This document shows positions 47,744 through 55,796 of a stretch of 64,000 nucleotides of DNA, piece after piece (position 1 is the first letter of the stretch; each line of letters opens with the position of its first letter). Where the stretch lies: contig NZ_AP026677.1 in NCBI RefSeq assembly GCF_025997915.1, forward strand, positions 1,178,001 to 1,242,000. The letters are read 5' to 3'. Source of the stretch: Aquiluna sp. KACHI24. GTDB lineage: Bacteria; Actinomycetota; Actinomycetes; Actinomycetales; Microbacteriaceae. The notes under the pieces are model-generated. The model had not been told where the DNA came from, ran no database searches, and saw nothing but the letters and a program-made list of their open reading frames with translations. The position numbers were made by a program, and so were the translations under genes.

Positions 47744-48256
47744 TTAGTTGGACTCTTGCTTTTGACGCAGCGCGTCGACAACACGAACTGCCTGTGAAGG
47801 TAGTGCGTTGAAGGTGTAAGCAGCCTTGAACAGCGATGCCTTGATTGCGCCAGCGGCCTTGGCCAGTAGCACCTCACGGGTCTCGAGGTCAGCAAGCTTC
47901 TTCACATCTGCTTCGGATAGAGCGATGCCATCCATGACACCGGTCTTCACCACTAGCAGTGGGTTTGCCTTTGCAAAGTCCTTCAGTGCCTTTGCTACTG
48001 CAACGGCGTCGCCGTGCACAAATGCCAAAGCAGATGGGCCAAATAGTTGGCCGTCAAATGCGGTGACACCTGCGTTCTTTGCAGCAAGGGTTAGAAGGGT
48101 GTTCTTTGCAACAACGTAGGTTGCGTCATTAGCCATTGAGCGACGCAGCTCCTTGAGCTGAGTCACAGTGAGTCCGCGGTATTCAGTAAGCAGTACTGCG
48201 CTTGAGCTCTGGAACTTCTCCGTTAGCTCAGCGACAGTGGCTTTCTTGTCTGCCAT
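47744..48256 (-). CDS. rplJ: 50S ribosomal protein L10
   Basis: 170 residues starting MADKKATVAELTEKFQSSSAVLLTEYRGLTV, a typical L10 N-terminus, with VVAKNTLLTLAAKNAG and the C-terminal helix that binds L7/L12 dimers. I place the start at ATG 48256 (AAGGAG 4-5 nt upstream); the open frame extends 20 codons further, but that part has no L10 similarity and lies inside the leader RNA. It anchors the L7/L12 stalk to 23S rRNA. In known systems free L10(-L7/L12) binds the leader of its own mRNA to repress the operon, and a leader-like region is present here. Confidence 0.97.
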   Translation of the reverse strand: MADKKATVAELTEKFQSSSAVLLTEYRGLTVTQLKELRRSMANDATYVVAKNTLLTLAAKNAGVTAFDGQLFGPSALAFVHGDAVAVAKALKDFAKANPLLVVKTGVMDGIALSEADVKKLADLETREVLLAKAAGAIKASLFKAAYTFNALPSQAVRVVDALRQKQESN

Positions 48257-48446
48257 GGCACTCCTTTTGTTGGTGCCGGCAAGAGAAAACAAAAATGCCC
48301 CGGCGCAAGCGCGCACGGAGCAAAACTCAAAAGAGTATCTCTTTACACACCTGCGCTGGCAGTCACTTTCGTGAACCCTTAGTCGAGGTGGTAGAACCTA
48401 GATTGCTCTTAGTTTTCCCAAACCCCGATACCGGCGGTCTTTGGCT
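48257..48446 (-). ncRNA. L10 leader region (ribosomal protein autoregulatory RNA)
   Basis: About 190 nt lie between the predicted transcription start and rplJ. Near the 5' end the RNA would read GGAAGCCAAAGACCGCCGG, then UAUCGGGGUUUGGG, which resembles the conserved L10-binding internal-loop motif of bacterial rplJ leaders. A later GC-rich hairpin region (CGUGCGCGCUUGCGCCGGGGC) precedes the ribosome binding site. Assignment rests on position and partial motif similarity; a covariance-model search would settle it. Confidence 0.55.
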
Positions 48447-48452
48447 TCCCAA

Positions 48453-48482
48453 AGCTTATTTGTTGCAGGGCTAATCCCGCAA
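48453..48482 (-). promoter_or_regulatory. Predicted rplJ-rplL promoter
   Basis: On the minus strand TTGCGG (48482-48477) and TAAGCT (48458-48453) are separated by 18 bp. The -35 element continues as TTGCGGGATT, the same ten bases as the -35 region before tRNA-Trp-secE-nusG. It lies just after the helicase terminator and just before the L10 leader. Confidence 0.5.
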
Positions 48483-48502
48483 GTTATTTCTTCCAAAAAG
48501 AC

Positions 48503-48530
48503 AACCCCCGGCTCATATAGGCCGGGGGTT
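48503..48530 (-). terminator. Rho-independent terminator of the DEAD-box helicase gene
   Basis: A 10-bp stem (AACCCCCGGC / GCCGGGGGTT) with an 8-nt loop sits 20 nt after the helicase stop. On the minus strand it is followed by GTCTTTTT. Confidence 0.88.
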
Positions 48531-48550
48531 AACTTGGTTAGATCTTGTGT

Positions 48551-50329
48551 CTAGCGTCGGTAGCCACCACGGCCCTTAGAGGCATAGTTGCGCTGAGGAG
48601 CTCCGTGCTTGGCACGAATCTGGCTCTTTGCACGGTCCTTGTTCATCGACTCGAAACGGCTGTCGCCGAAATCTAGGAAGTCAACCACAGGTGGTGGGGC
48701 GATTGGGCCGGCAAGCTCCTCGATGATGGCATCGCCTGGCTCAACCTTGGTGTAGACGGCTTCGCGATCGGCACGATCCAGAAGACCCTCAATCTTGCGG
48801 GTTCTGCCTAGTGGCACGAGAGAGACCACGGTTCCAGAGCGACCGGCACGGCCTGTTCTTCCGGCGCGGTGTAGGTAGGTCTTGTACTCCTCTGGGAGGT
48901 CAAGCTGGATAACCAGTTTCACATCGTCAACGTGAATACCACGAGCAGCAACGTCGGTTGCGATCATGACGCGTGCTGCACCCTTGGTGAAGCGCTCGAG
49001 GTTCTTGGTGCGCTGAGCCTGGTTTAGGTCTCCGTGCAAACGAGCGGTTGGGACACCGGCATCGTTCAAGCTCTGAGCTAGTGCCTCAGCAGTTGACTTG
49101 GTTCTGACGAACACGATGCTCTTGCCGGTGCCCTGAACGAGACGGTGGAAAACCTGAGAGCGGTGCTGCGGCTCGATGACCAAAACCCTGTGCTCGATGT
49201 CAGAGGTCTCGTTGACCTCGCCTGGCACCTCGTAAACGAATGGGCTAGGCATGAATTTCTTCACAAGAGCTGCGACCTCGGAGTCCAAGGTTGCTGAGAA
49301 GAGAAGCTTCTGGCTGCCAGCGGCTGCCTCCAAGATGCGGTTTACCGGCTCAACAAAGCCAAGCTCACACATGTGGTCAGCTTCGTCCAAAACCACACGC
49401 TCACACTCAGACAGGTCAACTAGACCCTGAGCCATCAGGTCCTCTAGGCGACCTGGGGTAGCAATTGCAATGTCAACACCGCGGCGAAGGGCCTGCTCCT
49501 GACGGAACTGTGGCACACCACCGTAGATGGTGGTGGTGAAGAAGCCAACGCTCTTGGCAAGTGGTGCCAGGGTGTTGTCGATCTGCATCGCTAGCTCACG
49601 AGTTGGTGCCAACACCAAAGCCTTTGGCTTTAATGGCTGGCGAGGCTGGTTGCCAGCCTGAGCTAGGAAAGTAATTAGTGGCACACCAAAGGCAATGGTC
49701 TTACCAGAACCGGTCTTACCACGACCCAGGACGTGACGACCCTCCATAGCAGCCGGGATGGTAGCTGCCTGAATTGGGAACGGAGTTGCCGCACCCATCT
49801 TTGCAAGCTCCTGAGTTAGTCGCTCTGGAAGACCCATCTCCTGGAAGGTGGTGAAGGTCTCGGTGATGGTCTCACTCTCGAGCTTGGCTAGCTTCTTGTC
49901 TCCCTGAAAAGTCTTACCGGTTGCGCTCTTCTCGCGAGCGCCGGCAAATTTCTGGTTTCGATCCTGATCGCGTGCTACGCGGTCTGGACGATCAGACTTT
50001 GCTCTTGGGGTGAAGCCCTTGTCATCTGAGTAGGAGCGCTTCGCACGTGGTGCGGCATCGCGGTCTTCAAAGCTGCGCTTTGCTCTTGGGGCATCGTCGA
50101 AGCTGCGCTTAGCGCGAGGAGCATCGGTGCGCTCCTCGGCAAACTTGCTCTTGGCGCGCGGCTTGCGAGCTGCAAATTCACCCTCTGGCTTTGGGGCATA
50201 GTCGCCACGCTTTGAGGCGTAACCTGGGCGGCCATCGCGTTTGGTTGGTTTATTGGTCGACTCCCACTTAGGGGCGACGGCGCGTTTGTTTCCAGTTGAT
50301 TTGGGCGCGCGTGCATAGCTATTGCTCAT
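48551..50329 (-). CDS. DEAD-box ATP-dependent RNA helicase
   Basis: 592 residues. The first ~160 are a low-complexity basic extension rich in RAKRSF repeats (PRAKRSFDD, PRAKRSFED, PRAKRSYSD), typical of RNA-binding tails. The helicase core follows: F at the Q motif with the FPIQAATIP segment, Walker A as GRGKTGSGKT, PTRELA (motif Ia), TPGR (Ib), DEAD in VVLDEADHM (II), SAT (III), then the RecA-2 domain with ATDVAARGIHVDDV (V) and HRAGRTGRAG (VI). It unwinds structured RNA in ribosome assembly, mRNA decay or cold adaptation; which cannot be read from sequence. It is monocistronic, with its own terminator and a hairpin over its ribosome binding site. Actinobacterial annotations often call such proteins DeaD/CsdA or RhlE; I leave the symbol blank. 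Confidence 0.94.
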   Translation of the reverse strand: MSNSYARAPKSTGNKRAVAPKWESTNKPTKRDGRPGYASKRGDYAPKPEGEFAARKPRAKSKFAEERTDAPRAKRSFDDAPRAKRSFEDRDAAPRAKRSYSDDKGFTPRAKSDRPDRVARDQDRNQKFAGAREKSATGKTFQGDKKLAKLESETITETFTTFQEMGLPERLTQELAKMGAATPFPIQAATIPAAMEGRHVLGRGKTGSGKTIAFGVPLITFLAQAGNQPRQPLKPKALVLAPTRELAMQIDNTLAPLAKSVGFFTTTIYGGVPQFRQEQALRRGVDIAIATPGRLEDLMAQGLVDLSECERVVLDEADHMCELGFVEPVNRILEAAAGSQKLLFSATLDSEVAALVKKFMPSPFVYEVPGEVNETSDIEHRVLVIEPQHRSQVFHRLVQGTGKSIVFVRTKSTAEALAQSLNDAGVPTARLHGDLNQAQRTKNLERFTKGAARVMIATDVAARGIHVDDVKLVIQLDLPEEYKTYLHRAGRTGRAGRSGTVVSLVPLGRTRKIEGLLDRADREAVYTKVEPGDAIIEELAGPIAPPPVVDFLDFGDSRFESMNKDRAKSQIRAKHGAPQRNYASKGRGGYRR

Positions 50330-50340
50330 TATTGAGGATT

Positions 50341-50359
50341 CCTTAGAACGTGCCTAAGG
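50341..50359 (-). promoter_or_regulatory. Hairpin covering the ribosome binding site of the helicase mRNA
   Basis: On the minus strand CCTTAG (50359-50354) pairs with CTAAGG (50346-50341) across a 7-nt loop. The downstream arm contains the AAGG of the only good Shine-Dalgarno (AAGGA, 10 nt before ATG 50329). A formed stem would block initiation, and opening it would expose the site. Confidence 0.45.
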
Positions 50360-50381
50360 ATGGATTCCTCTAGCACTACGA

Positions 50382-50399
50382 AGCCCTAAGCCTAGGGCT
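50382..50399. terminator. Weak hairpin after the glutaredoxin-like gene
   Basis: Arms AGCCCTA and TAGGGCT with a 4-nt loop lie 22 nt after the stop of the glutaredoxin-like gene. No T-run follows on the minus strand, so termination is uncertain. Confidence 0.35.
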
Positions 50400-50420
50400 A
50401 ATACTCAAATAAAGATAGGG

Positions 50421-50672
50421 CTAGGAAACAAGTCCGCGGATTTTGAGCTCCGCGTGCAGAACTGCATCTGATGGCTCAACCAGGTGAACACCGTCTGCAA
50501 ACTTGATAACCGGAATGTTGGTTCGACCCGAAATAGCCTGCGCCTTGTCCGCATTTTCCTTGGACTCTTCAACGTCAAACATCTCGTACTCAACACCCAG
50601 GGTGTTCAGTAGAGACTTTGATCGGCGGCAGTCGCCGCACCAGTCAGCACCGTAAAACTCAATCTCAGCCAT
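50421..50672 (-). CDS. Glutaredoxin/mycoredoxin-like thiol oxidoreductase
   Basis: 83 residues, a single glutaredoxin fold: EIEFYGADWCGDCRRSKSLL carries the redox motif W-C-G-D-C at residues ~11-15, followed by VEYEMFDVEES, the cis-Pro segment NIPVIKFADG and a C-terminal helix. Length and the W-C-x-x-C-[RH]-R/K surroundings fit the actinobacterial mycoredoxin/NrdH-like group, which reduces mixed disulfides with mycothiol or feeds reductases; the partner is not shown. It starts 2 nt after the upstream HAD gene ends, with GAGG as ribosome binding site, so it is translated from the same mRNA. An NrdH role is less likely because no nrd genes are adjacent. Confidence 0.8.
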   Translation of the reverse strand: MAEIEFYGADWCGDCRRSKSLLNTLGVEYEMFDVEESKENADKAQAISGRTNIPVIKFADGVHLVEPSDAVLHAELKIRGLVS

Positions 50673-50674
50673 CG

Positions 50675-51316
50675 CTACCTCAATCTCAAGCTATCTGGAA
50701 TAAACAATTCGCCATCCTGGAAAGTAATTCCCTCCAAGGACCTAACCACGATATCTGCATCAGTGTGAAGAGCATGCTCGGTGACACCGACCAGTAGACC
50801 CGCTCCCGCCTCAAGACCCGCCTGGATCCCGGCTTGAGCATCTTCAAAAACCACACAGTCGGAGATGTCAAACCCGAGATTTTGAGCACCTTTTAGATAG
50901 GGCTCAGGATTTGGTTTGCCCTTTGAGACGTCGTAGGCAGTTACCAGCTCCGCTGGAACAGGAATGCCAGCGGCTTCCAATCTCGCCTTGGCTAAGAACG
51001 GGTTGGCACTGGTTACGACAGTCCAGGTTCCGGGCTTTAGAGAGCTGGTGAATTCTTTGGAGCCAGGCAGCGAGATCGTAAGGTGAGCTAGATCTTGCTC
51101 GAGTTGGTTAATAAAGTCGTTTGCCTCTTCGAATCCGGCTTCACCAACCAGCATCAAAACAATGTCTTGAGCACGTTTGCCGTGGTGATCCTTGGTTAGC
51201 TCGAAACCTGGAGAGTATTTCTCACCCCACTGTTTCCATGCGGCCATTGCGCCCTGCATGGAATCAACCAAGACTCCGTCGTTATCAAACAAGAGACCCT
51301 TGTAATAACTACGCAA
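50675..51316 (-). CDS. HAD-superfamily hydrolase (beta-phosphoglucomutase/sugar-phosphatase type)
   Basis: 213 residues. Motif I is LLFDNDGVLVDS near the N-terminus (nucleophile D11 and acid D13), the helical cap follows, motif II is VVTSAN, motif III is the Lys in SKGKPNPEPYL, and motif IV is VVFEDAQAGIQAG. This is the standard order of HAD subfamily I phosphatases acting on small sugar phosphates; the substrate is unknown. The start is TTG 51316 with GAAGGA 5 nt upstream; it overlaps the end of the membrane protein gene by 8 nt, and the glutaredoxin-like gene follows after 2 nt, indicating a three-gene operon. The nearby divergent PfkB kinase makes a sugar-phosphate link possible but unproven. 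Confidence 0.88.
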   Translation of the reverse strand: MRSYYKGLLFDNDGVLVDSMQGAMAAWKQWGEKYSPGFELTKDHHGKRAQDIVLMLVGEAGFEEANDFINQLEQDLAHLTISLPGSKEFTSSLKPGTWTVVTSANPFLAKARLEAAGIPVPAELVTAYDVSKGKPNPEPYLKGAQNLGFDISDCVVFEDAQAGIQAGLEAGAGLLVGVTEHALHTDADIVVRSLEGITFQDGELFIPDSLRLR

Positions 51317-52334
51317 TCTGATCCTTCTTGGTGTTGCGCACTACCAAAGTGCGGTAGATACCAAACTCCGCCAGCGCGAGCAGGGTGATTGCGGGGAGCA
51401 TCTTGCTGATGAACCAGGTCAGGTCAGCCGGCTTGATTGTTGGCATCAGAGCCTCAGTCATGCCTGGCTTATATTCAGGCCACTCTCTGAGCTCATCCAC
51501 CGCGGTGGCACCGAAGGCAAAACTCATAATGGTGACAACCACTCCAAAGACGATGGTGATAACAAGGTTCAGGTTGACTGCCGCAATACCTCGCAACTTA
51601 GGCTTCGGCTCCAAAGGTCTGGCCAGTCTGACCTTTGCGGCAAAGCTGGTTCCGATGATGATCGAGGTTGCAATGATGGCCTGGATAACCACCCAGATCC
51701 AGACATCCAATGTGGTTCTGGTGGTGTCATAGACCACTAGTCCCAGGATCACCGCAATAGCGGTTCCAATAATTGGCGAGGCGTAGGCAAAGCCGACATA
51801 GCGCTGCAGCTTCGAGCGCTCCTCATCTTTTTCGGTGTTTTCAAGATCCGGTGCATCTTGACGGAAGACAAATGCAAACAGAATCAGGGTCACAACCATG
51901 ATGGTGGCAAGCACGATTGGGACATATACGCCGAAGATGCGAATCAGTGCCGGCACGTCGCGGGAGTCATAGTTATTGAAAGCACCCAGGAAGTTACCGA
52001 TCGCAAACACCGCACCGGCTACCAGAGCGACAATCACGGCAAGGTTGTTCAGGCGGTGCGAAGACTTGGCGAGCGCGGTGTCATTTTCGTTGCGAAGCTT
52101 TAGCGCTCGTCTTTGACCCCAGAGTGAGAAGCCCGAGAAGATTGCGATGCCGCTGAGGAATAGGTAGGTGGAAACCTGAACCTGGGGCTCGGTGAGCAGC
52201 TGGCCGTTATCGCCATACTGCGGATACGGATAGAACAGATCCGTGTAGATGGCTGTGATGAAGAAGATCCAGCCAAGAGTTAGACCAATCAGGGGCAAGA
52301 TGACTGAGAGCTTTACTGCCTTTTCGTGGTTCAT
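51309..52334 (-). CDS. Eight-TM integral membrane protein, DUF5671-like, function unknown
   Basis: 341 residues with about eight predicted transmembrane helices: residues ~9-33, 54-73, 95-119, 133-157, 179-203, 208-231, 248-276 and 307-330. A charged loop (APDLENTEKDEERSK) splits the protein into two four-helix halves. No catalytic motif or nucleotide-binding site is visible. Repeated four-helix architecture and size recall actinobacterial DUF5671 proteins; this is a recollection, not a search result. First gene of the operon with the HAD hydrolase and glutaredoxin-like gene. The start codon has no Shine-Dalgarno but has TAGGCT 6 nt upstream, suggesting a leaderless mRNA. Start codons of this gene and the divergent kinase are 22 bp apart. 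Confidence 0.8.
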   Translation of the reverse strand: MNHEKAVKLSVILPLIGLTLGWIFFITAIYTDLFYPYPQYGDNGQLLTEPQVQVSTYLFLSGIAIFSGFSLWGQRRALKLRNENDTALAKSSHRLNNLAVIVALVAGAVFAIGNFLGAFNNYDSRDVPALIRIFGVYVPIVLATIMVVTLILFAFVFRQDAPDLENTEKDEERSKLQRYVGFAYASPIIGTAIAVILGLVVYDTTRTTLDVWIWVVIQAIIATSIIIGTSFAAKVRLARPLEPKPKLRGIAAVNLNLVITIVFGVVVTIMSFAFGATAVDELREWPEYKPGMTEALMPTIKPADLTWFISKMLPAITLLALAEFGIYRTLVVRNTKKDQIA

Positions 52335-52340
52335 GCTCTA

Positions 52341-52350
52341 AGCCTAGACT
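52341..52350. promoter_or_regulatory. Overlapping divergent leaderless promoters (-10 elements on both strands)
   Basis: Within the 22-bp spacer, plus-strand TAGACT (52345-52350) ends exactly 6 nt before the kinase ATG (52357). Minus-strand TAGGCT (52346-52341) ends exactly 6 nt before the membrane-protein ATG (52334). The two -10 hexamers overlap by two bases. Neither gene has a Shine-Dalgarno sequence in the spacer. Confidence 0.6.
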
Positions 52351-52356
52351 TACCGC

Positions 52357-53313
52357 ATGATTTTGGTAATTGGTGAAGCTCTCATTGACCTAATTGGCAA
52401 GGCCGACGGCGATGGTAAGTATCAGGCCGTGGTCGGTGGAGCAAACGCCAATGTCGCGCTGGCGCTAGCTCGACGCGGTGAACCACAAAAGTTCTTGGGT
52501 CGAATCTCGACTGATGGCTTTGGACAGATGATCAGACATCGCCTGGCCTCAAATGGAGTCGATCTTTCGCTTTCGGTCTCGGCCAGCGAGCAGACCTCTT
52601 TGGCGGTAGCCACAATTGGCCAAGGCGGTGGCGCGAGCTACAGCTTCTACCTAAATGGCACCGCCGATTGGGCATGGGCTGAGAACGAACTACCCACTGT
52701 GTCAGAGGTCAGTGCTCTGGGAGCTAGCTGCGTGCAGTATGGCTGTCTAACCATGGCGGTAGAGCCTGGCAGCAGCGTGGTAAGCAATTGGCTCGCTGGT
52801 CTATCTGGTCTAACCCGCTCGCACGATCTAAACATTCGCTCGTCTCTCGGTTTTGAAAGAGAGCGCGAGCTGGAGCGAGTGCTAAAGATCAATGACTACT
52901 CGGACATCATCAAGGCATCCGATGCAGATCTCTGGTGGCTGTTCGACTTGGCCGATGGCTCCGACATCGATGAGATTGCTCACGCCTGGAGTGATGGTGG
53001 TCGCCTAGTTGTGATCACTCGCGGTGGCGATGGTGCATCGCTTTACCGCGGCGGCAGACGCATTGATGTTTCTGCCCCAAGAATCTCCCTGGTTGACACA
53101 GTCGGAGCCGGGGACACCTTCATGGCAAATCTGCTCGGTGAACTTAGCTCCAGGGGTGCCTTAGGTGATAACCCACGAGAGCGACTGGTCGACCTAAATG
53201 AGGATGAGCTAATCGCCGCTGCCCACTTTGCTGCTGTAGCGGCAGGGTTAGTTTGCGAGCGACAAGGTTGTGAGCCGCCAACTAAGGCTGAGGTTCAGGC
53301 TCTACTTGGCTAA
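52357..53313 (+). CDS. PfkB-family carbohydrate kinase (fructokinase-like)
   Basis: 318 residues with both PfkB signatures: the N-terminal glycine-rich VVGGANANVALALARRG (residues ~27-43) and the C-terminal DTVGAGDTFMANLLGEL with catalytic Asp (GAGD). FLGRISTDGFGQMI fits the sugar-binding segment. It phosphorylates a sugar or nucleoside with ATP; the N-terminal ILVIGEALIDLIG is typical of fructokinases and related kinases but does not fix the substrate. Divergently transcribed from the membrane protein-HAD-glutaredoxin operon with a shared promoter. Its 3' end overlaps the convergent histidine kinase gene by 32 nt. Confidence 0.92.
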   Translation: MILVIGEALIDLIGKADGDGKYQAVVGGANANVALALARRGEPQKFLGRISTDGFGQMIRHRLASNGVDLSLSVSASEQTSLAVATIGQGGGASYSFYLNGTADWAWAENELPTVSEVSALGASCVQYGCLTMAVEPGSSVVSNWLAGLSGLTRSHDLNIRSSLGFERERELERVLKINDYSDIIKASDADLWWLFDLADGSDIDEIAHAWSDGGRLVVITRGGDGASLYRGGRRIDVSAPRISLVDTVGAGDTFMANLLGELSSRGALGDNPRERLVDLNEDELIAAAHFAAVAAGLVCERQGCEPPTKAEVQALLG

Positions 53314-55039
53314 TTGGTAGTTTGGCCTCAAATACAATCGGGCCCGCTCCGCGCAGTGAATACTCCAGGGTCAGCTCGGCGAAGATCTGGCTACCAAGAC
53401 CAAAACTGGAGCGTTGAATAGCCGAGCCATCATTTTCAATCCTGAGATCAATTAGCTCTGAGCTTGAGTCGATGTCGATCTTGATCCGTTGTGGTTGGCC
53501 GTGTTTGATGGCATTGTTCACAGCCTCGCGCAGCACCTCGAGGGTGCAGTAGGCAGTGCCAGAGTTTTCGGCCAAAATTTGCGAGGCTCGGGCACTCACC
53601 TGATAGTTGATGTCACAGGTTGAATCCCACAGTTCACAGATCTGCTCGACCAAATCTTCGAAGCTTTCACCTGCCAAGTAATCCTCGCGGCCCAGCTTTG
53701 AAAGAGCGTGGTCGATGTCTTGTTTTACTCGGTCGAGATCTTGCTCGGTGGGGTGCTCCAGCTGAGCAAGACGCATGGCACTGGCGTTGAGCGCGGCCTG
53801 CACTGAACCGTGGAGCTCGGTTGCCAAAGTTTTTTGGCTGAGCCAAACTCGCTGTCGAAGTTTGGTGTTCAGAAGACGTAGATCCTCAACCACCTGCTCC
53901 AACTCTTGAATTGAGCGATCACGCTGCAGACCAGTAACCGCAAGTCCAAACATCAAGGTCATGGTCACAATAAAGAAGGCAATAGCTTGGGTCACAATTC
54001 TCGGCGGCAGTTCCAGGATCGGGAACGCAGTCAGCAAACTGACGCTGAACCCCAGTTGAAAAGCAACGACCAGCGATAGTGCAAAGGCTACGATCAACGG
54101 CAGCTCTCGATTACCAAGAAGCTTTCGCCAAAGCCAGATTTGCGAGCTAAACAGCACCAGCGCGGCTGCCAAAACCAGCAGCGCAATGAAGGGGCCCGAC
54201 AGCACTGACGCCGTGGAGTAGCTCATGATCAAGATAAATGGAATCAGGGTTCCAAGCTGCAGCACTCGGTTGAATGAGATGTGGCTTGGTAGCACGAACT
54301 GTCCCAGTTGAGTCAGTTGAGTCTGTGATTTAGAGAGAGTTGGGAGCTCAAAACTCTTGGTTAGGTTGTGGGAAAGCGGCCTGACCACGTTGTCATTTAG
54401 CTCGCGCAGTGCCTGGATAGCTCGCGAGGCGTTCTTGGAAAGCTGGGCGTCACGAAGTAGCTTTCCCAACTCCCAAACTGCGGGGATGATGCTCTCTCTA
54501 ACGCGAAGGATTTGCGCATCCCGCAATCGGACCAACTCGCCTTCAAAGCTGCGTTTTGAAAACTCAAGGTTCTCGCGCTCCAGCTCGAGCTCCGCTGCCA
54601 ACTGCCGTTGAGCCAGGTGGGCGGCCACCAGAGAATTCATCAACAGATAGACAGTCAGCGTGAAAACCGGGCCGCCAACTAAGCGAAAGCCAAGATCCGA
54701 AGGTGGCACCATCTCAAGGGCACCGCCCGCCACCATGAATGTCGCGCCTCGAAAAAAGCCGGCCAAAACCAAAATCCCCGCAACGGTTATTGGCCGGGGT
54801 TTTTGCCAGCTGGACTTTCCCAGCAATTGCGAAAGCCCTTCGATGGTGATGATGGTGACAGCCAGAGCCAAAGATGTGAGCACAAGCCATGGGGCTGGCT
54901 CGCCACCGAGCCGGGGCAGATCAAATGCCACTCCAACACCCATGGCTGGAAAGCCAAACAAGATGTGGGTGCGCCAGTTAAGAGACTTGCTATCCCCCAG
55001 AGACTGCCAAGCGGTTTGCTGTTTAGGCAACCGTCTCAA
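53282..55039 (-). CDS. Membrane sensor histidine kinase (HisKA_3-like)
   Basis: Up to 585 residues. Two membrane blocks (about residues 25-145, four helices, and 245-360, about four helices) are separated by a cytoplasmic or linker helix rich in Glu/Arg. The dimerisation/phosphoacceptor helix contains ATELHGSVQAALNASAMRLAQL (about 408-430). The HATPase domain follows, with N-box EVLREAVNNAIKHG and G-box-like FGLGSQIF. The His is followed by GSVQ rather than the D-x-x-x-Q usual for HPK7 kinases. It is translationally coupled to the response regulator upstream: TTG 55039 or TTG 55030 overlaps its stop codon; neither has a clear ribosome binding site, so the start is uncertain. Its 3' end overlaps the kinase gene pfkB. 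The signal is unknown. Confidence 0.85.
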   Translation of the reverse strand: MRRLPKQQTAWQSLGDSKSLNWRTHILFGFPAMGVGVAFDLPRLGGEPAPWLVLTSLALAVTIITIEGLSQLLGKSSWQKPRPITVAGILVLAGFFRGATFMVAGGALEMVPPSDLGFRLVGGPVFTLTVYLLMNSLVAAHLAQRQLAAELELERENLEFSKRSFEGELVRLRDAQILRVRESIIPAVWELGKLLRDAQLSKNASRAIQALRELNDNVVRPLSHNLTKSFELPTLSKSQTQLTQLGQFVLPSHISFNRVLQLGTLIPFILIMSYSTASVLSGPFIALLVLAAALVLFSSQIWLWRKLLGNRELPLIVAFALSLVVAFQLGFSVSLLTAFPILELPPRIVTQAIAFFIVTMTLMFGLAVTGLQRDRSIQELEQVVEDLRLLNTKLRQRVWLSQKTLATELHGSVQAALNASAMRLAQLEHPTEQDLDRVKQDIDHALSKLGREDYLAGESFEDLVEQICELWDSTCDINYQVSARASQILAENSGTAYCTLEVLREAVNNAIKHGQPQRIKIDIDSSSELIDLRIENDGSAIQRSSFGLGSQIFAELTLEYSLRGAGPIVFEAKLPISQVEPEPQP

Positions 55040-55697
55040 CCTGGGATCTGAGTTGGTGATAGCGAGCAGTCGCTTCCACTCTTGGGTTCGAGCCCTTGGG
55101 GTCGATCTCCAAGACCTCGAAAATTCTGGTCAGCATGCCCTCGACCGCTCTAACGGTGGTCCCGCGCAGGGCCGCAATCTGCGCGTTGGTTTTGCCCTCG
55201 GCAACCAACTGCAGGGTGTTGATCTGGCGCTGAGATAGCGCAGAGAATGGCCGATTCGAGGCAAGATCGTGTCGGTACTGCTTGGTAACTCGATCGCGAA
55301 GCACTGCCTCAATCGCTTCAACCAACTCGGCACCGGTGTTGATTGCAGTCTTACGAAGATAGGCCTGGTTCTTCTTTACCGTGGCAGCGTCTTTGCCACC
55401 AAATCTTGGATCGGGGAGATTCGTTAGAAAAACCACTCCCACCTCGGGAGACAACACTGTAACTGCCTCAGCCAGGTCAAACCCGTTTGGTCCTGGGCCC
55501 AACTCAATGTCGATCACCATGGCGTCTGGATCCATGACTTTCACTGATCGCATCGCGTCAGCGGCATTAGCTGCAGTGGTGACCACAAAGCCGGCACCCT
55601 CGACTGCTTTGGCCAACAGGTCACGCATGAGTGGTTCATTCTCGACTACGAGGACATGCCTCAGAGCCTTAAAGTCTGCCTTGACCACAGTGATCAC
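55023..55697 (-). CDS. NarL/LuxR-type response regulator
   Basis: About 224 residues from GTG 55697 (GGAG 3 nt upstream; GTG 55688 is an alternative). The longer open frame has no receiver homology before that. Receiver domain: HVLVVENEPL (acidic pocket), phosphoacceptor Asp in MVIDIEL, Thr in FLTNL and Lys in AYLRKT. C-terminal LuxR-type HTH: LSQRQINTLQLVAEGKTNAQIAALRGTTVRAVEGMLTRIFEVL. A loop between FLTNLPDP and the Lys is longer than usual. It pairs with the histidine kinase immediately downstream, whose start overlaps this stop. It is divergent from the RecB-like nuclease, 99 bp away. Confidence 0.88.
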   Translation of the reverse strand: MITVVKADFKALRHVLVVENEPLMRDLLAKAVEGAGFVVTTAANAADAMRSVKVMDPDAMVIDIELGPGPNGFDLAEAVTVLSPEVGVVFLTNLPDPRFGGKDAATVKKNQAYLRKTAINTGAELVEAIEAVLRDRVTKQYRHDLASNRPFSALSQRQINTLQLVAEGKTNAQIAALRGTTVRAVEGMLTRIFEVLEIDPKGSNPRVEATARYHQLRSQVETVA

Positions 55698-55796
55698 TTT
55701 CTCCAGAAATTCCTTAGAGAGTTTAGAGGGGATTGGGTGTGTGCGAAACCGGAACTTTTGCTCCAAATTGTCACACCGTGGGTAGAAACTAACTCC

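Noticed and set aside
48257-48316. N-terminal extension of L10 to 48316
   Set aside because: The extra 20 codons have no L10 similarity, lie in the leader RNA, and the ATG at 48256 has a strong ribosome binding site.
50382-50399. Confident rho-independent terminator after the glutaredoxin-like gene
   Set aside because: The stem is short and no T-run follows on the transcribed strand; kept only as a weak hairpin.
50421-50672. Assignment as NrdH
   Set aside because: No ribonucleotide reductase genes nearby, and the W-C-G-D-C-R-R surroundings fit mycoredoxin-like proteins at least as well.
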